Source: an uncultured Lachnospiraceae bacterium
Lineage (GTDB): Bacteria; Bacillota; Clostridia; Lachnospirales; Lachnospiraceae
Length of the DNA: 39,469 nucleotides
NCBI GenBank assembly: GCA_902778165.1
Contig: CACYWQ010000029.1
Coordinates: 1 to 39,469 of the forward strand
Direction: 5' to 3'
Shown: positions 1-9,522 of the stretch, piece after piece
Numbering within the stretch: the first letter of the stretch is position 1
Layout: each line of letters starts with the position of its first letter
Made by a program: the position numbers and the translations under genes
Notes under the pieces: generated by a model
The model's database searches: none
Seen by the model: only the letters and a program-made list of their open reading frames with translations
What the model was told of the DNA's origin: nothing

Positions 1-99
1 TACTTGTTAAGTTGATTGAACCGCCGTGTACCGAACGGTACGCACGGTGGTGTGAGAGGTCGGAATTTCTCACTTATGAGAAATTCCTCCTACTCGATT
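1..99 (+). mobile_element. 3' end of a group II intron (domains V and VI), cut by window edge
   Basis: Positions 20-28 pair with 43-51 and 29-32 with 37-40, leaving a two-base CG bulge at 41-42 and a 4-nt loop at 33-36. This is the fold of group II intron domain V. The catalytic triad position reads CGC (22-24), the form known from class C introns, rather than the commoner AGC. Domain VI follows: an 11-bp stem, 62-72 with 77-87, then CTCCTACTCGATT, where A92 is the likely branch-point A and the intron ends near 97-99. The intron runs rightward and stops just before the convergent tetR stop codon at 102-104. Any intron reverse transcriptase would lie left of the window. The fold is seen directly; the class C assignment is inferred. 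Confidence 0.85.
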
Positions 100-101
100 A
101 T

Positions 102-701
102 TTATACTACCGTAAGATTCTTAAGTAATCTGATGTACTCGGAAATATTCGCATAAAGCTGTTCGGGATTGGGTTTACCTGAAGATAATTGCTCTGACGT
201 AAGTCCGTCAACGGTATATTTAATAAGTGACTGCAACTGCGAAATACTGATTCCGTTTCTGACCGAAGGAGATGACAACTTGTTCTGATATGCGTTTATG
301 GCTGTTTCGTAGCGCTTAAGTGCATCGCCGCTCATGGCCTTTATATCCGGATCGGACTCTTTGTAACATCTGTCGATGAACTTATACATGTACGGGTAAT
401 TACGAAGTACACCGGCCTTGGCGTTTTCCAATTTATCCCAGAATGAAAAGAACTCGGTTTCTTCTCCTATAGATCTGTCGAACTCAAAAAGAAGGTATTT
501 GACACTGTAATCGGTTAAAAACGAATACAGGCCTTCTTTGTTGATAAAATAATGGAACAGAAGACCTTTGCTTATACCGGCTTCTCTTACTATATCATCC
601 GTACTTGCATGTTTATAGCCGTTATCGGCGAATAAATGCAAAGCGGCATTTATCATCTTATCCTGTTTCTCGCTCTTAAGATCGAAGAATTTCTCGTTCA
701 T
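102..701 (-). CDS. TetR/AcrR family transcriptional regulator
   Basis: This 199-residue protein has the usual TetR length. The N-terminal part (about residues 12-60) has the family's three-helix DNA-binding pattern, with the helix-turn-helix around residues 33-52 (TDDIVREAGISKGLLFHYF). The C-terminal part is a diverged ligand and dimer domain, so the inducer cannot be predicted. The ATG is preceded by a GGGAG ribosome binding site. The gene is divergent from the DUF6062-addB-addA operon across a 231-bp gap. Its stop codon sits about 3 bp from the end of a group II intron arriving from the left. TetR proteins often control the divergent neighbour and themselves; here that is only inferred. No efflux pump is next to it within the window. 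Confidence 0.9.
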   Translation of the reverse strand: MNEKFFDLKSEKQDKMINAALHLFADNGYKHASTDDIVREAGISKGLLFHYFINKEGLYSFLTDYSVKYLLFEFDRSIGEETEFFSFWDKLENAKAGVLRNYPYMYKFIDRCYKESDPDIKAMSGDALKRYETAINAYQNKLSSPSVRNGISISQLQSLIKYTVDGLTSEQLSSGKPNPEQLYANISEYIRLLKNLTVV

Positions 702-932
702 TTATACTCCCTATCCCCTGAAAATGAATATAACTGATGGTCCGCAATGAATATTGACTAATATGGACAATAGACAATATAACACATTTTTACGCCATTT
801 CTCAACCGCTACATATTGTATACAGCGCTATTTAGAGCACAAATACTATCGTTTACCTATATGAAAGAGATGATATATATGGTAAAATAAACCAATAGCG
901 TATGTAACAATACAGCTATACGGGGATTACAG
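702..932. promoter_or_regulatory. Divergent tetR / DUF6062-addBA promoter region
   Basis: This 231-bp gap holds no gene. For the rightward operon there is an extended -10, TG-g-TAAAAT, at 880-888, giving a start near 895. A stem-loop follows at once: TAGCGTAT (896-903) against ATAC-a-GCTA (910-918). For tetR, 751-780 contains ATATTG ... CAATAT arms (751-756 and 775-780) and a direct repeat GACAAT (766-771 and 773-778). This is a candidate operator or overlapping promoter, but I could not assign a convincing tetR -35/-10 pair. The repeats are visible; their role is inferred. Confidence 0.5.
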
Positions 933-1697
933 ATGAAAGAGAAGTTATACAACATACCTATAAATGATGCGATCAATGCGGAAAGTGAATGCCCTTTTTG
1001 CTATATTGAGAGGCAGATAGAACAGGATCTTATGGATTTCGTATTGGGATCCGGCTCGTCATACATGGAGAGTGATGTCAGAGAACAGACCGACAAGGCG
1101 GGTTTCTGCAGAGCACACTTTAAGAAAATGTATGATTACGGCAATACTTTGGGTAATGCGTGGATTATGAAGACGCATATGAAGCGGATAAATGAACAGG
1201 CGACCAAAGCGTTTGACGGATATAAGCCTTCTGCCGGAGGTATAACAAGGATGCTTGGCAAGAATCGTGCGGATTCATCCAACTCCGTAACGGAATGGGT
1301 AAGAAGTATAGAAGACAGCTGTTATATATGCAACGGATTCAAGGAGCATTATGACAGGTATCTAAAGACTTTCTTTGAGATGTATGATAAGGATGCTGAT
1401 TTTAACAATCGTGTCAGGAACAGCAAGGCTTTCTGTCTGCCACATTTTGCGGATTTATTGGAATACGCGGGCAGGCATTTAAGTGAGGATAAGCAAAGAG
1501 AATTCGCGGATTGCATGATTCCGGTTATGAAAGAACGTATGAATAAACTCTATGATGATGTGTCGTGGCTTATAGAGAAATTCGATTATCGCAATAAAGA
1601 TGCAGATTGGGGAGACAGTAAAGAAGCTCTTCCGAATTGTATGCAGAGGCTTAAGGGCGGATTCCCCGCAGATCCGGTATATAAGGCCAAGAAATGA
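933..1697 (+). CDS. DUF6062-like cysteine-rich protein, putative zinc binder
   Basis: This 254-residue cytosolic protein resembles the DUF6062 family of uncharacterised Firmicute proteins (recognised from memory). It contains the same metal-ligand pattern twice: C20-x2-C23 ... C59-x2-H62, and C130-x2-C133 ... C168-x2-H171. The halves of each pattern are 35 and 34 residues apart, which suggests an internal duplication with one metal site per repeat. There is no signal peptide or membrane segment. A GGGG-containing ribosome binding site precedes the ATG. The gene ends 9 bp before addB, whose GAGGA ribosome binding site overlaps this stop codon, so the genes are almost certainly co-transcribed. 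A role linked to AddAB is an inference from position only. Confidence 0.8.
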   Translation: MKEKLYNIPINDAINAESECPFCYIERQIEQDLMDFVLGSGSSYMESDVREQTDKAGFCRAHFKKMYDYGNTLGNAWIMKTHMKRINEQATKAFDGYKPSAGGITRMLGKNRADSSNSVTEWVRSIEDSCYICNGFKEHYDRYLKTFFEMYDKDADFNNRVRNSKAFCLPHFADLLEYAGRHLSEDKQREFADCMIPVMKERMNKLYDDVSWLIEKFDYRNKDADWGDSKEALPNCMQRLKGGFPADPVYKAKK

Positions 1698-1706
1698 GGA
1701 TGACAG

Positions 1707-4700
1707 ATGTCTGTTAAGATAATTGCAGGAAGAACAGGCTCCGGTAAAAGTGCATATATTTGTGATGTTATAAGTAAGGCTGCAACGGAGAATCCGGAGC
1801 AGTCTTACTTAGTAATTGTTCCTGACCAGTTTACCATGCAGACGCAGGCTGATTTTGTCGCTAAGAGTAAGCGCGGCGGAATCATGAATATCGAGGTCTT
1901 AAGCTTTATGCGATTGGCTCACAGGGTATTTGAAGAGACGGGCGGAGCGGAAAGACCTGTACTTGATGATACGGGAAAGAATCTTATTCTCCGTAAATGT
2001 GCTGATGCGGTTGCGGATCGTATTCCGTATCTTGCAGGTAAACTGAATAAGCCGGGTTATATACATGAAGTCAAATCCGCCATATCCGAATTCATGCAAT
2101 ACGGAGTAAATGATGCACAATTAACATCTCTGGTGCGATATGCCAGGGAAGGTAATAGAATAACACTTGCTAATAAACTCGGCGACCTGTCCGTATTATA
2201 CGTACAATTCAAAGAGTATATAAAAGAGAAATATATCACTACCGAGGAGTCCATGGACATATTGGCAGAGGATATATACAGGTCGGTAACAGTTAAAGAC
2301 AGTATTGTCATATTTGATGGGTTCACAGGGTTTACTCCCGTCCAAAACAGGGTACTTGAAGCAATTATGGATGTAGCCAAAGATGTGATATTTACGCTGA
2401 CGATTGATTCTGACAAACTGTCGACCGAAATAGTCAATGAATCGGATATTTTTGCACTGACACATAAGACATATTTATCACTTAAGAGGCTTGCGAAAGA
2501 TCACGGTTATGAGACAGAAATTATTCCGATGAAGACTGCTTACAGATATGAGTCGTCTCCGGAACTGTCTTTCATGGAAGAACACTTCTACAGATATGAC
2601 GGGGCACAATATAATAACGCATGTAACAATATATTCTTAAGTGCGAATCCGAATATTCGCGCAGATGTCAGAACTTTGGCATCGGATATAAGGGAACTTA
2701 TTGTAAATGAGAATGCGTATTACAGAGATATTGCCGTTATTACAGGCAATCCTGATGCATATTTAAGTGAATTCGAGGAAGTATTTGAAGAATATGATAT
2801 TCCGGTATATTTCGACAGAAACAGACATATAGAGCAGAACCCGTTTATTGAGTATATAAAGGCGGCCTTAGGACTTTTTGTATGGGATTATGACTATGAT
2901 TGCGTATTCAGAATGCTTAAGACGGGATTTGCGGAAATGGATGATGAAGATATAGACAGGCTTGATAACTATATCACGGAGACCGGAATACGAGGCAGAG
3001 CGGCTTATAATAAGCCTTTTGCCAAGAAGACACGTAAGTTAAGACAGTCAGGGGATGATCTGTCAGAACTTGATTCGCTAAATAAATTGCGAGAACACAT
3101 TAATGACATATTAGCTCCGTTTACGGATGCGGGCATTGCAATTAAGAAGAATTTAAGTGCTTCAACATATGTCAAAGCTTTGTATGAATTCATTTTAAGA
3201 AGTGATTGTGATAAGAAACTTAAGGTTTATGAGCAAATGTTTAATGAAGCTGGCGAATATGCAGAAGGCAGAGAATACGCCCAAATATACCGGTATATAT
3301 GCGAGTTGCTTGAACAGATCGATGCTTTAATAGGTTCTGAGTCATTGGACCCTTTTGAATTCTATAAATTGCTCGAAGCAGGTATGGCTGAAATTAAAGT
3401 CGGAACAATACCTCAAAGTGTAGACAGGGTAATTGTCGGTGATATGGAAAGGACAAGGCTTAAATCGGTAAAATACCTCTTTTTCTTAGGTCTAAACGAT
3501 GGCTGGGTACCTAAGAGTACCGGTGTTGGCGGAATAATATCCGATTCTGACAGAGAATTCTTGTGCGGATATGATGTTGAACTGGCTCCAAGTCCCAGAC
3601 AACAGGCGTATATTGACAGATTCTATCTTTACTCCAATCTGTGCAAACCCTCAAAACGTCTTTATTTGTCCTATGTTCTTACAGATAACGAGTTAAACGC
3701 TCTTAAGCCTTCGTATATACTTAATCATATACGCAATCTATTCCCTAGCCTTATACAAAGAGAGGTAACGGCTATAATGCCTGATTGTATTGGTTCGTAT
3801 AAAGAGGCTAAGCTTGCATATGCGGATTATATAAGGGAATATGCATCAGGAACGGCAAATGAAGATGATGAGAAGAAATTAAGGCAGTTATATCCGATTG
3901 TGTCAGAGGATACGGGATTTGCTGACAGAATGCTTGAAAATGCATTTAAAAGGTTTGAAAATGCGAGACTTGACGATAAAATTGCGGCTGTTTTGTACGG
4001 AAGCGGTATATATGCAAGCGTAAGCAGAATAGAGAAATATGCTGCATGTGCATATTCGTATTTTCTTCAATATACAATGGGTCTTAAGGAAAGAGAACGC
4101 TACGGAATAGAATCCGCCGATATGGGTACTATATACCATGGTGTTTTGGAGATATTTACGGATCTGCTTAAATCTAGAGGTCTAACCTGGTTTGACTTTG
4201 ACGATGAAACAGCTGTAAGCCTCATAGATGAGGCAGTTGATAAGGAAAGCGTTAAATACACGGATGCAATACTGTTTGAAAGTGAATCAAATAAATATAT
4301 TGTGTCCAGAATGAAGGCCGTAATGCTTAAGACGGTTAAGACCATTGCCTATCAGTTAAGGAAGAGCAGTTTTGTGCCATACGAATATGAATATGAATTT
4401 GACAGATCGCTTAAAGACAATAATGTGAGCGTCAAATTAACCGGAAAGATTGACAGACTGGATGTTGCGGATACCGATAAGGGGCTGATGCTTAAGGTTA
4501 TTGACTATAAGTCGGGAAATAAGAATTTCTCATTGCTTAATCTGTATGAGGGCCGTCAATTACAGATGGTTGTATATATGAACGGCGCTTATGAAGCCAT
4601 GAAAGAGAAGTTCCCGAATAAGAATATAATTCCGGCTGCTATGTTATATTACCATATAAATGATCCTGTCGTTGAGGCTGAAGGCGATATCAGCGATGAA

Positions 4701-5141
4701 GCAGTAAATAAGCTGATAACTGCAAGCCTTAGACAGAGAGGAATTATAGATGATGATGATGATGTAGTATTAAGTCTGGATAATTCAGGTGCTCAGGATT
4801 CAGATGTTATTTGCGTGAGCAGAAAAAAAGACGGCAGTTATAAAAAGAACTCTGAAGTGATGAGCAGAGAAGATATGGCAGTAATATCGGAATATGCGGA
4901 CTATAAGCTGCTAGAGACGGCCAAAAGAATGGCATCGGGCGATATATCCGCAGATCCAAAGATAATAGGTTCGGGTGTAAACAAAAGCGACTCATGTACA
5001 TACTGTAAATTCGCCGGTATATGCGGATTTGACATACATATGCCCGGGGCTTGCAAGCAGGTAACAGATGCGCCTTCCGATGAAGAACTGTTAAGTCTTA
5101 TGAAAGATAAATTAAATGCCAAAGAGGGAAACAATGCCTAA
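1707..5141 (+). CDS. addB: ATP-dependent helicase/deoxyribonuclease subunit B
   Basis: AddB is the second subunit of the AddAB helicase-nuclease, which resects DNA double-strand ends and loads RecA after Chi recognition. At 1144 residues it is full length. The N-terminal P-loop GRTGSGKS is at residues 8-15. The C-terminal RecB-type nuclease shows I-D933-Y-K935. The four cysteines that hold the AddB iron-sulfur cluster are present: C781, C1097, C1100 and C1106, the last three in CTYCKFAGIC. In this family the N-terminal helicase half mainly scans for Chi rather than driving translocation. The gene sits between the DUF6062 gene and addA, and its last 8 bp overlap the start of addA. Confidence 0.97.
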   Translation: MSVKIIAGRTGSGKSAYICDVISKAATENPEQSYLVIVPDQFTMQTQADFVAKSKRGGIMNIEVLSFMRLAHRVFEETGGAERPVLDDTGKNLILRKCADAVADRIPYLAGKLNKPGYIHEVKSAISEFMQYGVNDAQLTSLVRYAREGNRITLANKLGDLSVLYVQFKEYIKEKYITTEESMDILAEDIYRSVTVKDSIVIFDGFTGFTPVQNRVLEAIMDVAKDVIFTLTIDSDKLSTEIVNESDIFALTHKTYLSLKRLAKDHGYETEIIPMKTAYRYESSPELSFMEEHFYRYDGAQYNNACNNIFLSANPNIRADVRTLASDIRELIVNENAYYRDIAVITGNPDAYLSEFEEVFEEYDIPVYFDRNRHIEQNPFIEYIKAALGLFVWDYDYDCVFRMLKTGFAEMDDEDIDRLDNYITETGIRGRAAYNKPFAKKTRKLRQSGDDLSELDSLNKLREHINDILAPFTDAGIAIKKNLSASTYVKALYEFILRSDCDKKLKVYEQMFNEAGEYAEGREYAQIYRYICELLEQIDALIGSESLDPFEFYKLLEAGMAEIKVGTIPQSVDRVIVGDMERTRLKSVKYLFFLGLNDGWVPKSTGVGGIISDSDREFLCGYDVELAPSPRQQAYIDRFYLYSNLCKPSKRLYLSYVLTDNELNALKPSYILNHIRNLFPSLIQREVTAIMPDCIGSYKEAKLAYADYIREYASGTANEDDEKKLRQLYPIVSEDTGFADRMLENAFKRFENARLDDKIAAVLYGSGIYASVSRIEKYAACAYSYFLQYTMGLKERERYGIESADMGTIYHGVLEIFTDLLKSRGLTWFDFDDETAVSLIDEAVDKESVKYTDAILFESESNKYIVSRMKAVMLKTVKTIAYQLRKSSFVPYEYEYEFDRSLKDNNVSVKLTGKIDRLDVADTDKGLMLKVIDYKSGNKNFSLLNLYEGRQLQMVVYMNGAYEAMKEKFPNKNIIPAAMLYYHINDPVVEAEGDISDEAVNKLITASLRQRGIIDDDDDVVLSLDNSGAQDSDVICVSRKKDGSYKKNSEVMSREDMAVISEYADYKLLETAKRMASGDISADPKIIGSGVNKSDSCTYCKFAGICGFDIHMPGACKQVTDAPSDEELLSLMKDKLNAKEGNNA

Positions 5142-8100
5142 ATTAAGCGATAAACAGCGTGAAATAGTAGAACTTAGAGATTGTAATATTCTGGTTTCGG
5201 CTGCAGCGGGTTCCGGTAAGACCAGGGTATTGGTCGAGCGAATAATCGGAAGGATCATGGATGAAAAAGATCCGGTTGATATAGACAGGATACTTGTGCT
5301 TACATTCACAACAGCCGCCGCAGGCGAGATGCGCGCCAGAATAGCCGAAGCAATTAACGGACTTATTGAACAGAATCCTGATAATGAGAGGCTTAAGAAA
5401 CAGGCGAGTCTGATCTATAATGCACAGATCACCACCATAGACAGTTTCTGTATGAATATTCTTCGCAATAATTTCACGGAAATAGGATTGGAACCGGGAT
5501 TTCGAGTTGCCGATACCAAAGAGGTCATGGAGCTTGCTGATGAAGCACTTGATGAAGTTTTGGAAGAGATCCTTAGTAAAGAAACAACAGAGAATGGGCA
5601 TCGAATTGAGTATTTGGAAGACTTCCTCGGAAGATTTGAGAATAAGGATAATCTAAAGAAAATAAGAGGAAGTATATTATCCGTATATGATGAGGCGGAT
5701 AAAGCGCCGTTTATAGAAGAATATATAGAGCAAAGAAGGCAGGATTATGCTGCGGCCGATATGACTGTAATAGCACAAACAGAGTGGTTTAGAGCAACTC
5801 TTGCTGAAATTGACGACAAAATAGCAGGTGCTCTTCTAAAATTGCAGGAATTCCGTCGTTTATGTGAAGAGGGACCGATTGAGTATTCAAGAATATGCGA
5901 TGAAGATGAAGAGATAATCAGAAGATTGAGTGATTACGGAGATTACTACGGACTGACGGAACTGGCAAAACAGGGCGTAAAATGGCCGCAATTGCCCGGT
6001 AAGACCTCTTGCGATCAGGAGGAAAAGAAAAAGGCACAGGATGTCAGAAACTTATATAAAGATTTAATTAATGGGGTTTTGGCTCCCGGGAAGATTCCCG
6101 ATGAAGCTATGCTTGTTAAGTGCATGGAAAGCAATAACAGGGTAATTAATGCACTTTTGGATATAGTTATGCTCTATCATGAGAGATTTACAAACAAAAA
6201 GACCGAAAAAGGAATTCTTACATTCTCGGACATAGAGCACCTTGCGCTTAGAATTATGCTCAGCAAGCAGGAGGATAGATATGTTCCCACGCAGGTAGCC
6301 TTGGATTACAGAAAGGCATACAGGGAATTAATGATAGATGAGTATCAGGATTCAAATAAGACGCAGGAGTTGTTGATTCACAGCATATCCGGTGAAGATG
6401 ACGGAATATATGACAGATTTATGGTCGGCGATGTTAAGCAAAGCATATATCGCTTCCGTAATGCGGATCCGAGATTGTTTATGGAGAAGTATTCGGAGTA
6501 TTCGCCCCGGGGAGATAAGCTTAGAAGGGTCGATCTGTCTGCCAATTACAGAAGCAGACGTCAGGTTCTTGATACGGTAAATGCCGTATTTGAGAAGATT
6601 ATGGACAGAGAATGGGGCGGAGTCGACTATGATGAGCTTAACAGACTTAATTACGGGGAGACTTATGATGAATTACCTTCGGATGATACGGATTATTCAA
6701 GTGAGCTTATGCTACTTGTTAATGACAAAGACGACACAGTAAGTAAGCCCGAAAAAGAAGCCCGTATGTTAGCAGCAAGGATTAAGAGACTGCTTAAAGA
6801 ACAGATGATATTTGATAAAAGTACCAAACAAAGAAGGTTGTGCAGATACAGAGACATTGTCATACTTATGCGAACCATTCCTGCAAATATGGATGAAATC
6901 AGGAGAGTGTTCGAATCCGAAGGCATACCGGTTCATACACCGTCAAAGAGCGGATATTTTAATACAACGGAGATAGTGACGATTCTTAATTATCTTAAGA
7001 CAATCGATAACCCGTACAACGAAATTGAGTTATACGGATCGTTATTATCAGTATTCGGCGGCTTTGATGAGAATGAGACAGTATTGCTTAAAAAGGTCGG
7101 AGGAAGTTTATACGAAGGTCTTAAATTGTTTGCAAGTACGGAGGAGCTTAACAATCATCCCAAAGTAACCGAGCTTATACAGAAGGGAATAACGGGTGAA
7201 GAGATTGATAAGGCGGCAAATAAGGCTTCTGTATTTATGCGAAATCTAACGGATATAAGGGCAATGGTTCCTTATACACCCGTATATAAATTGATAAGAT
7301 ACATATATGATAAATATGACTACATAGAACATGTATCCGCCCTTCCGGCCGGATTACAGAGAAAAGTCAATGCGTCCGCCTTGCTTAATAAGGCTGAAGG
7401 CTTCTGCCGTGACGGATTTAAGGGAATATTCGATTTCTGCAGGTATATTGAACGACTTCATAAGTACGAATCGGATGAAGGAGAAGTGATGACCTTAAGC
7501 GAGAATGAGGACGTGGTGAGAATTATGACCATGCATAAGAGCAAAGGTCTGGAATTCCCTGTATGTATCCTTGCATCCATGAATAAAGAATTCAATTTCA
7601 CGGACAGCAAAAATGACATTATCTTCCACGACGAATACGGAATAGGCCTGGATTATATTGATCCCGTAAGGCGAATCAAGGTACGCGACTTAAGAAAGCG
7701 TCATATCTCCGGATTGATAACAAAAGATACTATATCAGAAGAGATGAGGGTATTGTATGTTGCCATGACAAGAGCAGAACAGAAGTTATTAATGTCCGCA
7801 GTAATAAGTGACAAGGAACTCGAAGCGGTAAATAATTCGGATACAATAACTGCTGTTAAAGAAAGAAAGAGCATCAAGTCCAACTACGATATATTGATGA
7901 TGACAAGAGGAAATGATGACTGGAACGGTCAATGCTCTGTGCATGTATATAACCCAGAAGATATCGCTTCATCAGAGTACAACAGTCTGGGAAATGAGGG
8001 TATAAGAATGGAGTCATTCAAACGGAAAATGACAGAAGTGTCGCAACAAGATGTTGAGATCACAAATAGACTAAGAAATAAAATCATATTTAAATATCCA

Positions 8101-8793
8101 CACAAGGAATTGGATAATCTCTACACCAAAACCTCGGTATCCGAACTTAAGATGGCATCCATCCATGATGGCATACTTAAGGGAGAGGAATATGACATTC
8201 CGAATGAGTTCTTTAGGACAGAGGTAAGCGATACCTATATCCCTGCTTTTGCTAAGGAAAATGAGGAATCAATAAGCGGTGCCGCTGTCGGAAGTGCAGT
8301 TCACAGAGTGATGGAATTGATTGATTACACTTATGAAAGAGAGTTTGATGAATCGTTACTTAATGAGCAGATCGGCAGAGCCGTTAAGAGAAATGCCATT
8401 AAACAATCTGACTATGAACTGGTTGATAAGCGCAAGGTTGTAGAATTCGTAACATCCGATATCGGAAAGCGTATGTCAAAGGCGGCCGCCATGGGTAAAC
8501 TCTATAAGGAGAAGCCGTTTGTACTCGGAATATCCGCCGACAGGTTAGGAAACGGCTTTCCAGATTCGGAAACAGTTCTTATACAGGGAATAATAGACGT
8601 ATTTTTTATTGAAGATGACCATATTGTATTGCTTGATTATAAAACCGATTCGGTGAAATCTGAGGAAGAACTTATTAAGAGATATAAGACACAGCTTGAC
8701 TATTATGAAGAGGCGCTGTGTCGTATCCTTGATAAGGAAGTAACAGAGCGCCTCTTATACTCATTTGCTTTAAGAAAAACAATCAAATGTTAG
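5134..8793 (+). CDS. addA: ATP-dependent helicase/deoxyribonuclease subunit A
   Basis: AddA is the UvrD-like motor and second nuclease of AddAB. I start it at the ATG at 5134, which has AAAGAGGGAA 5 bp upstream; an in-frame ATG at 5116 has no such site. This gives 1219 residues. Visible SF1A motifs are AAAGSGKT (Walker A), DEYQDSN (Walker B), GDVKQSIYRFR, TMHKSKGLEFP and LYVAMTRAEQ (motif VI). The C-terminal nuclease shows GSAVHRVMELID, QGIIDVFF and LLDYKTD. The start overlaps addB by 8 bp, so translation is probably coupled. The stop overlaps the convergent thiT stop by 4 bp, with no terminator between them. Confidence 0.97.
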   Translation: MPKLSDKQREIVELRDCNILVSAAAGSGKTRVLVERIIGRIMDEKDPVDIDRILVLTFTTAAAGEMRARIAEAINGLIEQNPDNERLKKQASLIYNAQITTIDSFCMNILRNNFTEIGLEPGFRVADTKEVMELADEALDEVLEEILSKETTENGHRIEYLEDFLGRFENKDNLKKIRGSILSVYDEADKAPFIEEYIEQRRQDYAAADMTVIAQTEWFRATLAEIDDKIAGALLKLQEFRRLCEEGPIEYSRICDEDEEIIRRLSDYGDYYGLTELAKQGVKWPQLPGKTSCDQEEKKKAQDVRNLYKDLINGVLAPGKIPDEAMLVKCMESNNRVINALLDIVMLYHERFTNKKTEKGILTFSDIEHLALRIMLSKQEDRYVPTQVALDYRKAYRELMIDEYQDSNKTQELLIHSISGEDDGIYDRFMVGDVKQSIYRFRNADPRLFMEKYSEYSPRGDKLRRVDLSANYRSRRQVLDTVNAVFEKIMDREWGGVDYDELNRLNYGETYDELPSDDTDYSSELMLLVNDKDDTVSKPEKEARMLAARIKRLLKEQMIFDKSTKQRRLCRYRDIVILMRTIPANMDEIRRVFESEGIPVHTPSKSGYFNTTEIVTILNYLKTIDNPYNEIELYGSLLSVFGGFDENETVLLKKVGGSLYEGLKLFASTEELNNHPKVTELIQKGITGEEIDKAANKASVFMRNLTDIRAMVPYTPVYKLIRYIYDKYDYIEHVSALPAGLQRKVNASALLNKAEGFCRDGFKGIFDFCRYIERLHKYESDEGEVMTLSENEDVVRIMTMHKSKGLEFPVCILASMNKEFNFTDSKNDIIFHDEYGIGLDYIDPVRRIKVRDLRKRHISGLITKDTISEEMRVLYVAMTRAEQKLLMSAVISDKELEAVNNSDTITAVKERKSIKSNYDILMMTRGNDDWNGQCSVHVYNPEDIASSEYNSLGNEGIRMESFKRKMTEVSQQDVEITNRLRNKIIFKYPHKELDNLYTKTSVSELKMASIHDGILKGEEYDIPNEFFRTEVSDTYIPAFAKENEESISGAAVGSAVHRVMELIDYTYEREFDESLLNEQIGRAVKRNAIKQSDYELVDKRKVVEFVTSDIGKRMSKAAAMGKLYKEKPFVLGISADRLGNGFPDSETVLIQGIIDVFFIEDDHIVLLDYKTDSVKSEEELIKRYKTQLDYYEEALCRILDKEVTERLLYSFALRKTIKC

Positions 8794-9515
8794 GAAAGAG
8801 CCATTTGCTTAACCTGGTTAAGAGCTTTCTTAACAGGAGGAAGTGAAATAAGGATCACTGTTATGGCACCTTCGATAAGAATATAAGCGAAGTTATAACA
8901 AATAGGATATACGGCTGTAAGTGATGCCGGGAAATTATCAGGCATGTAATCCATCCAGTATATATATCCGCCTATGCTGTGGAATATTCCTCTGGCAACA
9001 ATGGCGATGATATATCCGGTTAAAAGGCCGTTCTTCTTGCCTGAGGTAAATCCTGAAAGACCGAGAGCCATAAATGCGAGGATGTAATCATAACCAACCT
9101 GCATGGGCGAGAGGATATAACCGCCACCACCCTGGATAAACTGGAGTATTCCGTAAGCAAGTCCGCATGTAAGACCGATCTTGGGACCATACATGTAACC
9201 GATAAATGCAACGAAGAACATAGAGCACAGAGTTACCGAACCGCCCCATGGCATATGAAGTAACTTAACATATGACAGAGCAAATGCTATTGCCAATGAA
9301 ACGGCGCTGAATATTAACTGCTTGGTTGAGAAAAAGGATTTGCCGGTTTCTGCGGCCTTGGAATTCTCTGCATCAGCAGCGGTATCTGTCGTAAGCGTGT
9401 GCTTAAGGAATGATACCAAGAGAATAAGAACTGCGGCTATTGCAATAAATAATACAATACCGGCCTGGGTTAATGAGTAGTAGCCATCTTCCGAATAGGC
9501 AAAAAATGTGGACAT
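8790..9515 (-). CDS. thiT: Energy-coupled thiamine transporter, S component
   Basis: ThiT is the membrane substrate-binding subunit of an ECF transporter and captures thiamine. It works with the shared EcfAA'T energising module, which is not in this window. The 241-residue protein is strongly hydrophobic. A typical ThiT core of six helices covers roughly residues 65-230 and includes the recognisable stretch LLHMPWGGSVTLCSM and the segment around MQVGYDY. An additional N-terminal hydrophobic segment (about 17-38) and a short linker rich in Ala, Asp and Thr precede the core. The identification is supported independently by the TPP riboswitch in its leader. The gene is monocistronic and convergent with addA, whose stop it overlaps. 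Confidence 0.95.
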   Translation of the reverse strand: MSTFFAYSEDGYYSLTQAGIVLFIAIAAVLILLVSFLKHTLTTDTAADAENSKAAETGKSFFSTKQLIFSAVSLAIAFALSYVKLLHMPWGGSVTLCSMFFVAFIGYMYGPKIGLTCGLAYGILQFIQGGGGYILSPMQVGYDYILAFMALGLSGFTSGKKNGLLTGYIIAIVARGIFHSIGGYIYWMDYMPDNFPASLTAVYPICYNFAYILIEGAITVILISLPPVKKALNQVKQMALS

Positions 9516-9522
9516 AATAAAA

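Noticed and set aside
5116-5133. Upstream start for addA (adds MPKRET)
   Set aside because: The ATG at 5134 has AAAGAGGGAA at the right distance and begins the conserved N-terminus; the upstream start has no ribosome binding site.
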